From Spirochaetia bacterium (GTDB taxonomy: Bacteria; Spirochaetota; Spirochaetia; Treponematales; Treponemataceae), in NCBI GenBank assembly GCA_900769325.1, contig CAAGGF010000021.1, forward strand, positions 1 to 14,025: a stretch of 14,025 nucleotides of DNA, given 5' to 3'. Under the pieces are notes generated by a model that saw only the letters and a list, made by a program, of their open reading frames with translations, was not told the DNA's origin and did not search any database. Below, one piece after another: positions 12,289 through 14,025 of this stretch (position 1 is the first letter of the stretch; the number at the start of each line of letters is the position of its first letter). Both the position numbers and the translations under genes were made by a program.

Positions 12289-13143
12289 TTAAAAATCAAA
12301 GGTTATGAGGGCAGGAACATTTCTGTGGAAACTTTTTTTTACGATTGATTTTCCTTGAATTACAAGGTGAGTTGAAGAGCCTCCGTCGAATTCCATTGCA
12401 GTTTCGGCACCGCATATTTTAAGGATTTTTGCACAATTATCGTAGGAAAGGTTTTTTCCTGCAAGAATGAAAAGAATTTTTTTATCTGAAGAAATGCCGA
12501 TAGAAGTTCTTGTATCAAAAATTTCTTTGTAGGAAATTGTTTTACAGTCATCTAGAATCTGGAAAAATCCGCCGGCTGCAGAATCGATGTTTTTTGGGAT
12601 TTCTTTTTGATTTTTTATGATTTGTGCTGAATAGCCGTTTTCTTCTTTGAAAAAAATCAGTGCAGAATATTTTTCAACTGGTTCACAAATCGTTTGTTTA
12701 TTTGCGTAAATTATTCCTACCGGTTTTCCTTTTGAATTTAAATTCAGTTTATTTTGAACTTGAAAAGGAGTCGTGTTGAATGCAATTTTTGAAGAATTCT
12801 TTTTTGCGATTTTTTTTACATTAAGTGCATCGTAAAATTCTTTTTTTTCGTCTGGAAAAATATTTATTTTGAGTGCCGGATTTTCTAGGTTCAGTTTTAC
12901 AAGAAAAAACGATGGATTTTTTTTTGAAGTATTTTCAACGCTGAAAAAGTCAAGAAAGGTTTTTGCGTTTTTTGTATTTCTCATGTCGATTACGGAAAAA
13001 TCTTCTGATACTTTTTGCCATTGAAGACCTTCGATTTCTGAAAGAAATGTTTTCTTTAAGTTTTTTGGGGGAAGCGTTTTGCACGAAATTATAAGAATTG
13101 AAATGATAATTAAAAACGCTGATTTAAAAAATTTTTTGCCCAT
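12289..13143 (-). CDS. Phosphodiester glycosidase (NAGPA-domain) family lipoprotein
   Basis: A 284-residue lipoprotein: the hydrophobic signal peptide (8-20) ends in IISC with C21 as the lipidated residue. The rest matches the phosphodiester glycosidase domain (family of the lysosomal uncovering enzyme NAGPA, also found in many bacterial envelope proteins). Visible elements are AGGFFQIL (190-197), RTSIGISSD (212-220), the hallmark AMEFDGGSSTHL (249-260, D253) and the closing HRNVPALITF (273-282). Family members cleave GlcNAc-type sugars from phosphodiesters or act on cell-surface glycans; the substrate here is unknown. The ATG lacks a clear ribosome site. It follows the upstream gene by 12 bp, so coupled translation is likely. 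Confidence 0.83.
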   Translation of the reverse strand: MGKKFFKSAFLIIISILIISCKTLPPKNLKKTFLSEIEGLQWQKVSEDFSVIDMRNTKNAKTFLDFFSVENTSKKNPSFFLVKLNLENPALKINIFPDEKKEFYDALNVKKIAKKNSSKIAFNTTPFQVQNKLNLNSKGKPVGIIYANKQTICEPVEKYSALIFFKEENGYSAQIIKNQKEIPKNIDSAAGGFFQILDDCKTISYKEIFDTRTSIGISSDKKILFILAGKNLSYDNCAKILKICGAETAMEFDGGSSTHLVIQGKSIVKKSFHRNVPALITFDF

Positions 13144-13155
13144 AAATGAAGAATT

Positions 13156-14025
13156 TTATTCTTTTGAAGTGTTCAGATGATTTTGTTCGGTTATAAACTG
13201 CATGAAATAGTCTTCAAGTGTTTTTTTTGGACCGTCGATTTTAAGCCTCTGGCGTGCAAGACAGTTGTCGCGGCGGACTGTGTAAAGCGTATAAAAATCT
13301 CTGTAATCAAGTCCGGCATCTGCTTTTACATGTTCGTCAAGGAACTGGGAAACTTCATCGCGTCCGATAGCAGGAATTCCTTTTTCTTTTAAGATTGAGC
13401 GTAAAGTCTGAATCTGCTCGTATGAAATTCCGAAAAGAAATTCTTCCATTGCCTGATTTACTCCCGGCGTTGAAAGTTTTTGTTTGATGAATTTTACCCA
13501 GGTTTCATCCATTTGCATTGAAATTTGAAGGAGTTCGCTTGTTCCCATCATTGTTCCGAATGCCGGAGCGAGTTTTCTTCTTGCAAGCCATACCTGCTGA
13601 AGGACAGGGGCAATTGATTCTATTGTAAGGTCTTTTCTGTCGTCCCAGATTAAAAGAAGCGACTGTGCCCATTCTTCACGGAAATCCATTGGTTCGTCTT
13701 TGTCACGGATTAAGTTTAAATAAACATCTTCTGCCATTAAGGTGAGTAAAAGCGTCATTGTTGCAAGATTGAGACCTGAAACTAGTTCTTCCGGGGCGTT
13801 TAAGCGGGATACGAGTTTTGCCATGGAAGAAAAACGGTGGATTTTTGCAACTACAAAGCCTTTCCCGAGTGTTGCTTTTGAAGGAAGGTGAAGCATGTTG
13901 TCACCTTGACTCTGGTGCTTGATTAATGACTGGATGAGAAGTTTTGGAGTTCTTACGCCGCCTGTTAAAGTTTGTTTTTCAAGCAGGGAAGGGAACTGGT
14001 CGATTGATGCCGAAAGTATTTGAAG
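13156..14025 (-). CDS. Conserved-looking protein of unknown function, 5' end beyond window
   Basis: The frame has no stop from 13156 up to the last base of the window, so the gene is cut at its 5' side; at least 289 residues are present. An ATG at 13896 occurs inside it, but reading continues through an ordinary sequence upstream (QFPSLLEKQTLTGGVRTPKL), so that ATG is probably internal. I do not recognise the family. The visible part is mainly helical, cytoplasmic in character and rich in Leu, Met and charged residues (for example EEWAQSLLLIWDDRKDLTIE; a C-terminal LDYRDFYTLYTVRRDNCLARQRL segment), with no signal peptide, membrane segment or catalytic motif seen. It is followed 12 bp later by the NAGPA lipoprotein gene, so they probably share a transcript. 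Confidence 0.7.
   Translation of the reverse strand, partial: LQILSASIDQFPSLLEKQTLTGGVRTPKLLIQSLIKHQSQGDNMLHLPSKATLGKGFVVAKIHRFSSMAKLVSRLNAPEELVSGLNLATMTLLLTLMAEDVYLNLIRDKDEPMDFREEWAQSLLLIWDDRKDLTIESIAPVLQQVWLARRKLAPAFGTMMGTSELLQISMQMDETWVKFIKQKLSTPGVNQAMEEFLFGISYEQIQTLRSILKEKGIPAIGRDEVSQFLDEHVKADAGLDYRDFYTLYTVRRDNCLARQRLKIDGPKKTLEDYFMQFITEQNHLNTSKE

Noticed and set aside
13156..13896. Complete 246-residue gene starting at ATG 13896
   Set aside because: The frame stays open with protein-like sequence to the window edge, so the ATG is more likely internal and the gene partial.

Overview
The window is low-GC bacterial DNA with spirochaete features and most likely comes from a host-associated Treponema. 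The basis is protein content: an archaeal/spirochaete-type UMP kinase, spirochaete-style relaxed lipoboxes, and the order cyclic-nucleotide-binding protein / murB / cysS / ECF sigma factor. I recall that order from Treponema pallidum (around TP0089-TP0092), but this is memory and was not checked. No phage, transposase or CRISPR signals are visible.

Layout. (1) 1-102: the 3' part of a 5S rRNA, i.e. the end of an rRNA operon whose 16S/23S genes lie left of the window. (2) 103-819: no protein gene. This stretch holds a tandem array with a period of about 157 bp, made of one divergent copy, three good copies and one decaying copy. Each good unit starts with the 5' arm and ends with the 3' arm of the 5S terminal helix, is followed by a run of 8-9 T, and can fold as a three-way junction like 5S rRNA. 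This is the most unusual part of the window. (3) 820-1536 (+): an AlkD-like DNA alkylation repair protein. (4) 6812-1562 (-): a five-gene same-strand run, cysS > ECF sigma > zinc-finger anti-sigma > membrane-anchored IPT/transglutaminase-like protein > archaeal-type UMP kinase. Overlaps at the sigma/anti-sigma and anti-sigma/transglutaminase junctions suggest translational coupling. (5) 6953-7921 (+): murB, divergent from cysS. (6) 8007-10173 (+): a TTG-started regulator with two cyclic-nucleotide-binding domains behind a good promoter, then a secreted protein of unknown function and a DUF192 lipoprotein. (7) 14025-10162 (-): a partial gene of unknown family that runs off the right edge, a phosphodiester-glycosidase (NAGPA-domain) lipoprotein, a PilZ c-di-GMP receptor with its own promoter, and a TPR protein whose 3' end overlaps the DUF192 gene by 12 bp.

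How the genes fit together. Much of the window concerns the cell envelope and signalling. MurB makes a peptidoglycan precursor. The sigma/anti-sigma pair with its coupled IPT/transglutaminase-like protein looks like a trans-envelope signalling unit. The NAGPA lipoprotein may act on glycans outside the cytoplasm. The dual cyclic-nucleotide-binding protein and the PilZ protein are probable readers of cyclic (di)nucleotides. CysS and UMP kinase are housekeeping genes at the ends of the sigma operon. These functional links are inferred from domains and gene order only.
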